Origin: Arthrobacter silvisoli
GTDB taxonomy: Bacteria; Actinomycetota; Actinomycetes; Actinomycetales; Micrococcaceae
DNA: 64,000 nt
NCBI RefSeq assembly: GCF_003369445.1
Contig: NZ_QRCU01000043.1
Location: 26,153-90,152 of the forward strand
Direction: 5' to 3'
Under the pieces are notes generated by a model that searched no databases, was not told where the DNA came from, and saw only the letters and a list, made by a program, of their open reading frames with translations. Positions 16,569 to 25,438 of this stretch are shown here, one piece after another. The stretch's first letter is position 1; every line of letters begins with the position of its first letter. The translations under genes and the position numbers were made by a program.

Positions 16569-17869
16569 GCAGCGTCAACACCGCCATCCAGCTGATCACC
16601 CGCGAGGAAGCGGAGAAGGGCCGCTCCGTGGCCGGTGAAACGTGCAGCCCGGCCCTGGCCAAGGGGCCGTGGGAGTACGACCTCGCCGAGTCCCTTGCCG
16701 GAGTTCCCGCCTATGGGCCTGGTGCATCCAGCGCCGATGCCGCGCCGCGCAGCACCCCCCGCCAGGGCCAACTGCCCGAGCAGTACAAGCGTGCCAGCGA
16801 CGCCGAACTTGACGCCCGCATCCGCGCCGCCAAGGAAAAGCTCGGCAGCAGGGCTGTGATCCTCGGCCACTTCTACCAGCGGGACGAAGTGGTGCAGTAC
16901 GCGGACTTCGTGGGCGATTCCTTCCAGCTGGCCAACGCAGCCCTCACCCGGCCCGACGCCGAGGCGATCATTTTCTGCGGCGTGCACTTCATGGCCGAAA
17001 CCGCGGACATCCTCTCGGCCCCGGAACAAGCCGTGGTCCTGCCCAACCTCGCGGCCGGCTGCTCCATGGCGGACATGGCGGACGAGGATTCCGTGGAGGA
17101 ATGCTGGGAGCAGCTTGAGGAGATCTTCGGCACCGAAACCGACGATGCCGGCCGCGTCCCGGTCATCCCCGTCACCTACATGAACTCATCCGCCGCCCTC
17201 AAGGCCTTCTGCGGCCGCAACGGCGGCATCGTCTGCACCTCCTCGAACGCCAAGACCGTGCTCGAATGGGCGTTCGAACGCGGCCAGCGCGTGCTGTTCT
17301 TCCCCGACCAGCACCTCGGCCGCAACACGGCCAAGGCCCTGGGCGTTCCTTTGGAGCAGATGCCCATGTGGAACCCGCGCAAGGAACTGGGCGGCAACGA
17401 CGAACAGTCCCTCCTCGACTCCCGCGTGATCCTGTGGCACGGCTTCTGCTCGGTCCACAAGCGCTTCAATGTCGCCCAGATCGAGAAGGCGCGCGCCGAC
17501 TTCCCGGGCGTCAACGTCATCGTGCACCCGGAATGCCCCATGGAGGTTGTGGACGCCGCGGACGGCGCAGGCTCCACCGACTTCATCAAGAAGGCGATCG
17601 CGGCGGCCACCGAGCCCACCACGTTCGCCATCGGCACCGAAATCAACATGGTGAACCGGCTCGCCGCGGAGAACCCGCAGCACACCATCTTCTGCCTGGA
17701 CCCGGTCATCTGCCCGTGCTCCACGATGTACCGCATCCATCCCGGCTACCTCGCCTGGGTGCTGGAGGAACTCGTCGAAGGACGCATCGTCAACCGCATC
17801 ACCGTGGACGACGCCGTGCAGGCCAACGCCAAGATTGCGCTGGAGCGCATGCTGGCAGCCCGCCCCTGA
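16565..17869 (+). CDS. nadA: quinolinate synthase NadA
   Basis: A 434-residue enzyme that condenses iminoaspartate with dihydroxyacetone phosphate to quinolinate using a [4Fe-4S] cluster. Seen: GHFYQRDEVVQYADFVGDSF, FCGVHFMAETADILS, the cluster-cysteine regions LAAGCSMADMA, GGIVCTSSNA and VICPCSTMYRIHPGYLAW, and FFPDQHLGRNTA. It is the long form, with an extra N-terminal region of about 70 residues before the catalytic core, common in Actinobacteria. It overlaps nrtR and is followed after 25 bases by nadB. Confidence 0.97.
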   Translation: MSSVNTAIQLITREEAEKGRSVAGETCSPALAKGPWEYDLAESLAGVPAYGPGASSADAAPRSTPRQGQLPEQYKRASDAELDARIRAAKEKLGSRAVILGHFYQRDEVVQYADFVGDSFQLANAALTRPDAEAIIFCGVHFMAETADILSAPEQAVVLPNLAAGCSMADMADEDSVEECWEQLEEIFGTETDDAGRVPVIPVTYMNSSAALKAFCGRNGGIVCTSSNAKTVLEWAFERGQRVLFFPDQHLGRNTAKALGVPLEQMPMWNPRKELGGNDEQSLLDSRVILWHGFCSVHKRFNVAQIEKARADFPGVNVIVHPECPMEVVDAADGAGSTDFIKKAIAAATEPTTFAIGTEINMVNRLAAENPQHTIFCLDPVICPCSTMYRIHPGYLAWVLEELVEGRIVNRITVDDAVQANAKIALERMLAARP

Positions 17870-17894
17870 ACCCAACGGCCGGAATGAGGCACAC

Positions 17895-19634
17895 ATGACT
17901 GCACATGGCCTTGCAGGAGGGCGCGCAGCCGGAGGGCAGCGGCGCAAGCGGCTGATCGTCGTCGGAAGCGGCATCGCCGGGCTGTACTCGGCGCTGCTCG
18001 CCGCGGAGGGTGGCGCCGAGGTGGTGCTGCTGAGCAAGGGCGCGCTCGCAGACAGCAACACCTATTTCGCCCAGGGCGGCATTTCCGCTGTCCTGGACGA
18101 GCCGGCGCCCGGGGACACGGTTGCGGCGCACATCGCCGACACCCTCAAGGCCGGCGGCGGGCACTGCGACGCCGACGCCGTGCGGGTGCTGTGCACCGAA
18201 GCCCGCCTCGACATCGCTGGACTCCGGCGATTCGGCGTCCGTTTCGACCTGGACGATGAGGGCGACCCCGCCCTGGGCCTCGAGGCCGCCCACTCTGCGC
18301 CGCGCATCCTGCACGCCGGCGGGGACGCCACCGGCGCCGGCGTAGCCCGGGCCCTGATCCGCGCAGTGCTGGATGCCCAGGCGGCCGGCCGGATCCGGGT
18401 GATCGGCCACGCCCATGTGACCTCCGTGACCCAGGCCTTTGGCCGCGTGACCGGCGTGGCTTACCTCCACGAGGGCCGGGAACACAGCTGCCAGGCCGAC
18501 GCCGTGCTGCTGGCCACCGGGGGAGCAGGCAGGATGTTCGCCAAGACCACCAACCCGTCGGTTGCCACGGCTGACGGCCTCGCTCTGGCTTGGCGCGCGG
18601 GCGCCGCGGTGGCGGACCTCGAATTCTTCCAGTTCCACCCCACCTGCATGGTGCTTCCCGGTGGTGCCCGGGAAAGCGCGGGCAGCGACCCCCTGCTCAT
18701 CTCCGAAGCCGTCCGCGGCGAGGGGGCCATCCTTGTGGACTCCTACGGCGACCGCTTCATGCCCGCCTACCACCCCGACGCCGAACTGGCCCCGCGCGAC
18801 GTCGTCTCCCGCAGCATCGCCCTGCATCTCGCCGCCCTCGGCGAGCCCAACGGACACGTCTTCCTGGACGCCCGCCTGATCGAAGAACGCCGGGGCCCGG
18901 GGTTCCTGGCCCGGCGCTTCCCGACCATTACCGCCCGCACCCGCGCGGCCGGCATCGACTGGACCCGCGAGCTGGTTCCCGTCGCCCCCGCCGCCCACTA
19001 CTGGATGGGCGGTGTGCTCACGGACCTGGACGGGCGCACCTCAGTGCCCGGGCTGCTCGCTGCCGGCGAGGCAGCGTGCACCGGAGTGCAGGGCGCCAAC
19101 CGCCTCGCCAGCAACTCGTTGCTCGAAGGGCTGGTCTTCGGGCGGCGGGCGGTGGAGGGGTTCCTGGGTGACGGTTCAGCAGATCCCTCGGCGCCTGCGC
19201 TCCGGCCTCGCGTCGGCGAACGCCTCGCAATCTCGGCGGCCGACCCGGACCGTCACGCAACAACGGCGCTTTCGGGACCCGCCGAACCGTCCCTTGACCC
19301 GGTGGCACCTTTCGGCCGGGACGCCCTGCGGAAGCTCATGACCGCGAAGGCCGGCGTCCTGCGCGACGGCGTGCTGCTCGGGGAGGCCGCAGCCGTGCTG
19401 GGTTCCTGGGCTGAAACCGTGGATCCGGAAACCGTCCCCGATTCCCTGGATTCCCGCGAGCACGAGGATGCGAACCTCCTGCTGGCCGCGCAACTGCTGG
19501 TACACACCGCCCGGGAGCGCAAGAACTCCCTGGGTGCCCACCACCGCAACGATTCGCAGGACGAAACCCCCGCCGTCGACGATTTTGACAAGCGTTACAC
19601 CATGAGCCGGAAAGCGAGCCTGATCCTTGACTAG
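17895..19634 (+). CDS. nadB: L-aspartate oxidase NadB
   Basis: A 579-residue flavoprotein that oxidises L-aspartate to iminoaspartate for NadA. The ATG at 17895 fits, since the FAD-binding strand RLIVVGSGIAGLYSALLAAE follows at about residue 20. Other family blocks: SNTYFAQGGISAVL, GGHCDADAV, VLLATGGAGRMFAKTTNP, FFQFHPTCMVLPG, the substrate-binding HYWMGGVLTD region and GVQGANRLASNSLLEGLVF. The C-terminal helical domain is present. The last 8 bases overlap nadC. Confidence 0.97.
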   Translation: MTAHGLAGGRAAGGQRRKRLIVVGSGIAGLYSALLAAEGGAEVVLLSKGALADSNTYFAQGGISAVLDEPAPGDTVAAHIADTLKAGGGHCDADAVRVLCTEARLDIAGLRRFGVRFDLDDEGDPALGLEAAHSAPRILHAGGDATGAGVARALIRAVLDAQAAGRIRVIGHAHVTSVTQAFGRVTGVAYLHEGREHSCQADAVLLATGGAGRMFAKTTNPSVATADGLALAWRAGAAVADLEFFQFHPTCMVLPGGARESAGSDPLLISEAVRGEGAILVDSYGDRFMPAYHPDAELAPRDVVSRSIALHLAALGEPNGHVFLDARLIEERRGPGFLARRFPTITARTRAAGIDWTRELVPVAPAAHYWMGGVLTDLDGRTSVPGLLAAGEAACTGVQGANRLASNSLLEGLVFGRRAVEGFLGDGSADPSAPALRPRVGERLAISAADPDRHATTALSGPAEPSLDPVAPFGRDALRKLMTAKAGVLRDGVLLGEAAAVLGSWAETVDPETVPDSLDSREHEDANLLLAAQLLVHTARERKNSLGAHHRNDSQDETPAVDDFDKRYTMSRKASLILD

Positions 19635-20511
19635 CCTGTCCCTCCCCGCAGCCGCCGTGCGCGACATCCTCGAGCGCGCCTTCGCTGAGGACGCGCCCAA
19701 CGGGGACATCACCTCGCAGCTGCTCATCCCGGCCGAGGCGCGCGCCACCGCCGTGCTGAACGCCCGCGTGCCCGGCATCCTCAGCGGCGGCACCGTCTTC
19801 CGCGACGCCATGCTGCTCATCGACCCCGAGACTGAGGTTGAGCTCCTGCTGGAAGACGGCACAGCGTTCGACGCCGGGACGCACCTCGCCCGGGTCAGCG
19901 GCCGCGCCCGCTCGGTGCTGCTTGCCGAACGCGTGGGCCTGAACCTGGTCCAGCGGATGAGCGCGATTGCCACAAAGACCGCGGAGTTCGTTCGGCTCGT
20001 TGAAGGCACCACGGCCCGGATCACCGACACCCGGAAGACCACCCCGGGGCTCCGCGTCCTTGAACGCTACGCGGTGCGCTGCGGCGGGGGAGCGAACCAC
20101 CGCTACAGCCTGTCCGACGCCGTGCTGGCCAAGGACAACCATTTGGCTGTGATGACCGGAGGCGACGCAGGCAAGCTCACGGCACTGCTCGCCGCGGCGA
20201 AGGCGCAGCTGGGCCACACCACGCACTTCGAGGTGGAAGTGGACAGCGCCGAGCAGATCGAAGCTGTGCTGGCCGCGGGCGTGGACACCATCATGCTGGA
20301 TAACTTCAGCATCGACGAACTTCGTGCCGGGGTGCAGCAGGTGGCCGGACGCGCCGTCGTGGAGGCCAGCGGCAACGTGAACCTGTCCACCGTGGCGGAC
20401 ATTGCCGCCGCCGGCGTGGACGTCATTTCCATCGGCGGGCTGACCCACAGCGTGGCCGCCCTGGACCTGGGCCTGGATGTCACCTTGGACGTTCCGGCGG
20501 ACATTTCCTAG
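19627..20511 (+). CDS. nadC: nicotinate-nucleotide pyrophosphorylase (carboxylating) NadC
   Basis: A 294-residue quinolinate phosphoribosyltransferase that joins quinolinate and PRPP to nicotinate mononucleotide with loss of CO2. Seen: EDAPNGDITSQLL near the N-terminus, NLVQRMSAIATKT, TRKTTPGLRVLERYAVRCGG, SLSDAVLAKDNHL, the strand VDTIMLDNFS and the barrel end ISIGGLTHSV. The TTG start at 19627 lies within the end of nadB, an overlap of 8 bases, so the two are coupled. Confidence 0.97.
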   Translation: MTSLSLPAAAVRDILERAFAEDAPNGDITSQLLIPAEARATAVLNARVPGILSGGTVFRDAMLLIDPETEVELLLEDGTAFDAGTHLARVSGRARSVLLAERVGLNLVQRMSAIATKTAEFVRLVEGTTARITDTRKTTPGLRVLERYAVRCGGGANHRYSLSDAVLAKDNHLAVMTGGDAGKLTALLAAAKAQLGHTTHFEVEVDSAEQIEAVLAAGVDTIMLDNFSIDELRAGVQQVAGRAVVEASGNVNLSTVADIAAAGVDVISIGGLTHSVAALDLGLDVTLDVPADIS

Positions 20512-20518
20512 GACAACG

Positions 20519-21676
20519 ATGATCTTCCTGGACGCAGCTGCCACCACCCCCGTGCGCCGGGAGGTGCTGGAAGCCATGTGGCCGTACCTAAGCGGTGAGT
20601 TCGGCAACCCTTCCAGCCACCACAGCCTGGGTGAGGCCGCGGCGGACGCGCTCGCGGAGGCGCGGGCCGCCGTCGCGAAGGTGCTGGGTTGCCGCGCCGG
20701 GGAAGTCACCTTCACCTCGGGCGGTACCGAGGCGGACAATCTGGCGCTGAAGGGAATCGCGCTGGCGCGCCGGGCCGCCGATCCGTCCTTGGACCGGGTG
20801 GCGATCAGCGCCATCGAGCATCCCGCAGTCGAGGAATCCGCGGACTATCTGCGGCGCGTGCACGGCTTCACGGTCGACGTCGTCCCGGTGGACAGGCACG
20901 GCCTGGTCACCCCGGAGGCCTTCGCCGCAGCCCTGCGTCCGGAGACGGCGCTCGCCAGTATCATGTACGCCAACAACGAGGTGGGCACGGTGCAGCCGGT
21001 ACGGGAACTCGCCGGGCTCGCCGCCGGACGGGGCATTCCGTTCCACAGCGACGCAGTGCAGGCCGCCGGCTGGCTGCCCCTCAGGGTGAAAGACCTCGGC
21101 GTGGACGCGCTCAGCCTTTCCGGGCACAAGCTCGGGGCGCCCAAGGGTTCGGGCGTGCTCTTCGCGAAGGGCCGCCTGCGGATGGAGCCGCTGGTCCACG
21201 GCGGCGGCCAGGAGCGAGGACGCCGTTCCGGCACGGAAAACGTGGCCGGTGCCGTGGCGTTCGCAACAGCACTGACGCTCGCGGCGGATGAGCAGCAGCT
21301 CGTTGCCGCGCGGGTGGCAGCTTTGCGCGATGCGTTCATCCGGGCCGTCCTGCAGGCCGTGCCCGGGGCTGTGCTGACCGGCCATCCCGAACGGCGGCTG
21401 CCCTCGGTGGCGTCCTTCTGCTTCCCCGGGACGAGCGGTGAGTCCGTACTGCTGGAGCTCGAACGCCGCGGCGTGGTTTGTTCCAGCGGTTCGGCCTGCG
21501 CCGCCGGGTCGGATGCGCCGTCACCGGTGCTGCTGGCCCTCGGCCTGGAAGCGGAAGTCGCCCAGACGGCCGTCCGCTTCAGCTTCACCTCCGCGGTGAC
21601 CGAAGCGGAACTCGGGCAGGCCGCCGCGGCGGTGGGCGACGCCGTCGGGAGCGTCATGGGGATCGGCCGCCGCTGA
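20519..21676 (+). CDS. cysteine desulfurase (NifS/IscS type) in the nad operon
   Basis: A 385-residue PLP enzyme that transfers sulfur from cysteine. The ATG at 20519 is chosen because MIFLDAAATTP is the standard family start; it is 7 bases after the nadC stop. Seen: FTSGGTEADNLALKG, SAIEHPAVEE, MYANNEVGTVQPV, HSDAVQAAGW, the PLP-lysine block SLSGHKLGAPKGSG, GGGQERGRRSGTENV and the active-site cysteine loop VVCSSGSACAAGSDAPS. In this operon the enzyme most likely supplies sulfur for the NadA Fe-S cluster, as known for NifS-like genes beside nad genes in other bacteria; this is inference from position. Confidence 0.92.
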   Translation: MIFLDAAATTPVRREVLEAMWPYLSGEFGNPSSHHSLGEAAADALAEARAAVAKVLGCRAGEVTFTSGGTEADNLALKGIALARRAADPSLDRVAISAIEHPAVEESADYLRRVHGFTVDVVPVDRHGLVTPEAFAAALRPETALASIMYANNEVGTVQPVRELAGLAAGRGIPFHSDAVQAAGWLPLRVKDLGVDALSLSGHKLGAPKGSGVLFAKGRLRMEPLVHGGGQERGRRSGTENVAGAVAFATALTLAADEQQLVAARVAALRDAFIRAVLQAVPGAVLTGHPERRLPSVASFCFPGTSGESVLLELERRGVVCSSGSACAAGSDAPSPVLLALGLEAEVAQTAVRFSFTSAVTEAELGQAAAAVGDAVGSVMGIGRR

Positions 21677-21681
21677 CGGGG

Positions 21682-22170
21682 TCAGACGTGGCGGGCCCGG
21701 CGGAAGATCCAGTGCCGCAGCATGGTAAAACGCACAGCCGTGGCGAGGAAACCGGACAGGGTGGTGGTCCACAACTCCTCGGTGACGGTCGTGTCCGGCC
21801 TGACAGCATGCAGCACGCCCAGGCTTCCGCCGGTGATGAGGAGCGCGACGGCGATGACGATCAGCCCGTTGAGGTGGTCCTGGAGGCGCTTGCGGCTGCT
21901 GGTGATCTTGAAGGTCAGGCGCCGGTTCAGCGCTGTGTTCATGACCGAGGTGATGATCAGGGCGGCTGCGTTCGCGAGCTGCGGTCCGAGGACCGGACGG
22001 AGCAGGGCGTACAGGGCCAGCGAGGTGGCGGTGCAGACGATCCCGACGCCGGTGAAACGCAGCAACTGCCGCAGTACCGGATAGCGGAGCAGGCCTTTGT
22101 GGCGGTGACTTGGGCGGGTTTCCGGCGGCGACTGCCGCAGCTGTTCGCGGGGCAGTGCGGCAGGGTCCAT
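21682..22170 (-). CDS. GtrA-family membrane protein
   Basis: A 162-residue protein with four hydrophobic segments. The GtrA/DPMS pattern is visible: LLRFTGVGIVCTATSLALYA, then ANAAALIITSVMNTALNRRL, and near the end AVRFTMLRHWIFRR. Members take part in moving polyprenyl-linked sugars or in building cell-surface polysaccharide. No glycosyltransferase partner lies beside it. It is convergent with the cysteine desulfurase (stops 5 bases apart) and downstream of the DM13 gene on the same strand. Confidence 0.85.
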   Translation of the reverse strand: MDPAALPREQLRQSPPETRPSHRHKGLLRYPVLRQLLRFTGVGIVCTATSLALYALLRPVLGPQLANAAALIITSVMNTALNRRLTFKITSSRKRLQDHLNGLIVIAVALLITGGSLGVLHAVRPDTTVTEELWTTTLSGFLATAVRFTMLRHWIFRRARHV

Positions 22171-22231
22171 TCCTCAAGCCTTGCACACGGGTCCGCCGGG
22201 GCACGAAACGAGGCACAGAACCCGGGCGCAT

Positions 22232-22843
22232 TTACCCCAGGGCAGCCGAGCCGAAGGCCACGCTGAATCTGTCGCACCACAGGACAACCGTGTTGAACCG
22301 GGAGATGTCCGTTCCAGATGGGATGGGGTAGTTCTGGTTGCCGTGGGTGGCCTTCACCGGGCCCAGGTCCAGCCAGGTGCCCGACCGGTATTTGAACCAG
22401 TCACCGCCCGCTCCCTGGTTGCTGAGCCAGACCTTGACGTCCGGGCCGTCGCTGCTGGCGAGTTTCTCCAACCGGAGCACGAGGCGGCCGTCCGGGAGCT
22501 TCACCAGGCTCGCGGTTCCGGAGGTGGGGTGTTCCTGGGAGACGAAGGTGCCCTTTGCGATGACCCTTGGCGGGACCGGAACAGGGGTGGGGGCGGTCGA
22601 CTCCGGGTCCCGTGCCGTGGGCTCCTGGACAATGAGCGTGCCGGCTGGCGTAGCTCCCGCACCGGGGAGGGCTTCATCGATCGTGCTGCTGGTGAACAGG
22701 CGCCAAGGCTGGAAGAGTGCGGCTCCGGCTACGAAAGCGATGAGCAGCACGATGGCTGCACAGACGGCAATCACGCGGTGGCGGCGCAGGAACGCCACGA
22801 GCGGGCGCTTCGGTGCAGGACTTCCGCCGGGCGATGTTGTCAT
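22232..22843 (-). CDS. membrane-anchored DM13-domain protein
   Basis: A 203-residue protein. One membrane helix (about residues 23-46, VIAVCAAIVLLIAFVAGAAL) is followed by a Pro/Thr-rich linker and an extracytoplasmic DM13 domain (about 95-203): KGTFVSQEHPTSGTASLV, LRLEKLASSDGPDVKVWLS, GNQNYPIP, and VVLWCDRFSVAFGSAAL with the single conserved cysteine. DM13 domains are proposed to act in redox or electron-transfer chemistry at the cell surface; the function is not proven. Start ATG at 22843. It lies between the DUF1684 and GtrA genes on the minus strand. Confidence 0.85.
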   Translation of the reverse strand: MTTSPGGSPAPKRPLVAFLRRHRVIAVCAAIVLLIAFVAGAALFQPWRLFTSSTIDEALPGAGATPAGTLIVQEPTARDPESTAPTPVPVPPRVIAKGTFVSQEHPTSGTASLVKLPDGRLVLRLEKLASSDGPDVKVWLSNQGAGGDWFKYRSGTWLDLGPVKATHGNQNYPIPSGTDISRFNTVVLWCDRFSVAFGSAALG

Positions 22844-22935
22844 GGTTCAAGGCTAGGCGCCGGAGCCCAGTCCTGACCGGGCGGAATCCTTACCGTTCCG
22901 TTAAGGCTGCCAGGTGTCCACGGCCCGCGGGAGCC

Positions 22936-23622
22936 TCAGAGCTCCCCGGCCAGTGCCGGGAGATAGAGTTCGCCCACCGGCACCTCTGCGGCCAGCCGGT
23001 TGTCCGGGCCGGCCAACGGGCACGCCCAGGCCTCATTGTAGGCGCAGGAGGGGTTGTAGGCAAAGTTGAAATCCAGGATGAACTCCTCGTCCGGACGGGA
23101 GCCCTGCGTACCGTGGAACGCGCCCTTGATAGTGTCCAGCAGGTAGCGTCCGGCGCCGTAGCTTCCGCCGTCCCTTCCCGCGGTGGCGTCCCGGAACGGT
23201 ACGAAGATCCCGCCGCCGTAGCTGCGCAGCCGCCATGCCGCCAGGGAGCCAAGGCCAGGCAGCACGAAGGTGCCCAGCCGGCGGAACGGCACATCGCCGT
23301 CGGTCCCCGTCCGGACGGTCATCTCCTGCCCGGCGCCGGCAGGGGAGAGCCGCGCGTGGAAGCGGAAGGCGGGATCGTACCCGGCCGTGTCCAGGCCAGT
23401 GAACCCTTCTTTGGCCGCAGGCGTCAGCGCCGATGCCGGGTGGGTGCCGAACATGTGGTCGCGGGTCCGGCGCCAGTGCACATGGGCCTGGAAGGGGTCC
23501 TCCCGCGCGAGCCGGCGGACCTCGTCGTAGAGGGCGAAGGTCCGCAGCCGCCAGTCCGCGATGTCCAGCGCAGACATCTCCGCCACGTCCCCGGTGCCGC
23601 CGTCACGCAACTCCTCGTCCAT
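22936..23622 (-). CDS. DUF1684 protein
   Basis: A 228-residue cytoplasmic protein of unknown function. The family core is plain: an aromatic/glycine block RSYGGGIFVPFRDATAG, YGAGRYLLDTIKGA, then DFNFAYNPSCAYNEAWACPL and NRLAAEVPVGE at the C-terminus. The conserved Asp/Asn/Cys/Glu residues suggest a binding or enzymatic site. I choose the ATG at 23622: a TAGTAT -10-like box ends eight bases before it, which fits leaderless translation. The ATG at 23631 overlaps that box and has no ribosome site. It is divergent from the lipoprotein gene 24 bases away. Confidence 0.85.
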   Translation of the reverse strand: MDEELRDGGTGDVAEMSALDIADWRLRTFALYDEVRRLAREDPFQAHVHWRRTRDHMFGTHPASALTPAAKEGFTGLDTAGYDPAFRFHARLSPAGAGQEMTVRTGTDGDVPFRRLGTFVLPGLGSLAAWRLRSYGGGIFVPFRDATAGRDGGSYGAGRYLLDTIKGAFHGTQGSRPDEEFILDFNFAYNPSCAYNEAWACPLAGPDNRLAAEVPVGELYLPALAGEL

Positions 23623-23629
23623 GCCACCC

Positions 23630-23635
23630 ATACTA
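23630..23635 (-). promoter_or_regulatory. -10 box shared by two divergent genes
   Basis: Minus strand reads TAGTAT at 23635-23630, then GGGTGGC, then the DUF1684 ATG. On the plus strand the same bases read ATACTA (or CATACT at 23629-23634) about 12 bases before the lipoprotein ATG at 23647. Both genes would have almost no 5' leader. Confidence 0.4.
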
Positions 23636-23646
23636 GGCTTGCGGCT

Positions 23647-24447
23647 ATGAACGGGAACCGCGTAGCGAACGGAAGTCTTGTCCTGGCAGCCATCCTGCTC
23701 ACTTCGGGGCTGGCGGCATGCAGCGAGGAAGGCAAGGGAGGGCCGGTCTGGACGGCGGGTTCGGGAAACACCGGCAGCACGGCGGCCGCCTCCGGCGCAG
23801 CGCCCGGGGGAACGCCGTCGGGCAGCGCGACGGCGTCGGGAACCGCCACGCCCGGTGCGGCGCCCACCGCCGCCCGGTGGAAGAAATACAGCGACGCCGG
23901 ACAGAAAGTCAGCTTCGAACTGCCGGACGAGTGGATCGCACAGGCTGTCACCCCCGACGCCGGGTCCCTGCCCGGAGCAATGAAGGTCCAGGTCAAGGAC
24001 GCCGAAGGGGAGTACATCGCCACCCTGCATACCGGCCTCGCCTCCACAAAGGCTCCCGCCTGCAGCCCGAAGGCTAAACGGAACTATGTTGTGCTCAGCA
24101 GTGTGCCGCTGGACCTTCCGCACGCGGATACGGATGCGACCATTTCGCCGCGCGTGGTGTTCCGGGTGATCCAGGGCTACAAATTCTTCGGCTCCTTCGG
24201 CATCACCAACCTGGTGGCGGGCACGGACGGCAAGGCATGCCAGTTGCGGAACCTGGTGCAGGGTCCTGCGGGCAAGGGCGACATCTACTTCGGCGACCTC
24301 CCGGTAGTCCGTGCGTTCGCCCCCGACGAAAAGGTGGCCCCGGCCAAGTCCTTCGACACGCTGGGCCAGGCCGCCCAGTACGTGGAACAGAGTGCCGACT
24401 TCGCAAACGTCCAGCGGATGCTACTGTCTCTGAAGGTCAATCCGTAG
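23647..24447 (+). CDS. secreted lipoprotein, unknown function
   Basis: A 266-residue protein with a lipoprotein signal: a short N-region, hydrophobic LVLAAILLTSG and lipobox LAAC with Cys25. A Gly/Ser/Thr/Ala/Pro linker follows (about 30-75), then a globular domain of about 190 residues beginning WKKYSDAGQKVSFELPDEW, which resembles the beta-rich photosystem II PsbP-like or lipoprotein LpqN-type folds seen in actinobacterial lipoproteins; I cannot confirm the family. No enzymatic motif is visible. It is 72 bases upstream of the transglutaminase gene, same strand. Confidence 0.75.
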   Translation: MNGNRVANGSLVLAAILLTSGLAACSEEGKGGPVWTAGSGNTGSTAAASGAAPGGTPSGSATASGTATPGAAPTAARWKKYSDAGQKVSFELPDEWIAQAVTPDAGSLPGAMKVQVKDAEGEYIATLHTGLASTKAPACSPKAKRNYVVLSSVPLDLPHADTDATISPRVVFRVIQGYKFFGSFGITNLVAGTDGKACQLRNLVQGPAGKGDIYFGDLPVVRAFAPDEKVAPAKSFDTLGQAAQYVEQSADFANVQRMLLSLKVNP

Positions 24448-24519
24448 AACGCGGACACGGCCTTCCACAAACATCGGCGACACTGGGGGCTGTTCCGCCG
24501 CGAGACAATCCGGAGACCC

Positions 24520-25326
24520 ATGGAACGCAGCGTTGCCGCCCGGCTCGTTTTCAAGACTGTCGCGAACACCAAGGTTGCGATGGCTGTCGCCGTCGCCCGG
24601 AATCCTGGCTTCGCTTCAATGACGGAAACGCTGAGCGTCACGTCGGGCGGAGAACCCGTGGCGTACACCGAGCTTGAGGACCACCACGGGGGCCGCTTCC
24701 ATTACATGGAGTTCGCCGAACCCAGCGAGGTGGAGGTCGAGTACCAGGCCACGGTGACCGGCCGTGGCGTGCCGGACGAATCCTCGAAGATGGAACTCAT
24801 CCGTTACGTGCGGCCCAGCCGCTACGCCGAATCGGACCGGCTCCTGCCCACTTCGTACGCGGAGTTCGGCGGGCTGCACGGCCGCGAGCTGCTGCAGGCT
24901 GTCCGGGACTGGGTCAACCGCGAGCTGCGCTATGTCAGCGGGTCCTCCCGGGGTACCGACGGCGCGGTCGAGACGCTGCTGCACCGCCGCGGGGTGTGCC
25001 GCGACTTCGCGCACCTGGCGATTGCGCTGCTGCGGTCGAAGGACATTCCTGCCCGGCTGGCCGCCGTGTATGCCCCGGGCCTGAGCCCGATGGATTTCCA
25101 CGCCGTGGCCGAGGCCCACATCGACGGCAGCTGGTACGTCATCGATCCCACCGGGCTGGCCCCGCGTGAGGCGATGCTGCGGATCACGGCCGGGCGCGAC
25201 TCCTCGGATACCGCGTTCCTGTCCACTGTCGGCGGCAGCCTGTCCCTGAAGACCCTCAAGGTCTCGGCCGGGGTCGCCGGCGAACTTCCCGCCGAAGACC
25301 CGGCCGCCGCCGTCGTGCTCGGCTAG
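24520..25326 (+). CDS. transglutaminase-like cysteine peptidase-fold protein
   Basis: A 268-residue protein with an N-terminal transglutaminase-associated beta domain (about 1-100) and a transglutaminase core. The triad is visible: Cys160 in RRGVCRDFAH, His194 in MDFHAVAE and Asp209 in VIDPTGLAPR. This bacterial group usually acts as a cysteine protease or amidase rather than a cross-linking enzyme. No signal peptide is present, so it should be cytoplasmic. An 18-bp tandem duplication spans its stop codon. Confidence 0.9.
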   Translation: MERSVAARLVFKTVANTKVAMAVAVARNPGFASMTETLSVTSGGEPVAYTELEDHHGGRFHYMEFAEPSEVEVEYQATVTGRGVPDESSKMELIRYVRPSRYAESDRLLPTSYAEFGGLHGRELLQAVRDWVNRELRYVSGSSRGTDGAVETLLHRRGVCRDFAHLAIALLRSKDIPARLAAVYAPGLSPMDFHAVAEAHIDGSWYVIDPTGLAPREAMLRITAGRDSSDTAFLSTVGGSLSLKTLKVSAGVAGELPAEDPAAAVVLG

Positions 25327-25348
25327 CGCGTCGTCCTCGGCTAGCGCG
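25313..25348. repeat. 18-bp tandem duplication over a stop codon
   Basis: TCGT(G/C)CTCGGCTAGCGCG occurs at 25313-25330 and 25331-25348. Each copy contains TAG in the same frame (25324-25326 and 25342-25344). A third partial CTAGCGCGGGGG lies about 20 bases on. Likely slippage. Confidence 0.75.
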
Positions 25349-25393
25349 GGGTCCCGGGTACAGCTAGCGCGGGGGTCCTCCCAGTCAGGCGCC

Positions 25394-25417
25394 CGACGGC
25401 GGCAGCTTTCGCCGTCG
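25394..25417. terminator. hairpin between convergent genes
   Basis: CGACGGCG and CGCCGTCG form an 8-bp stem around GCAGCTTT, between the transglutaminase and MarR genes. Direct repeats of CAGGCGCCCG flank it. Confidence 0.55.
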
Positions 25418-25438
25418 TGTCGGTCGGCCAGGCGCCCG

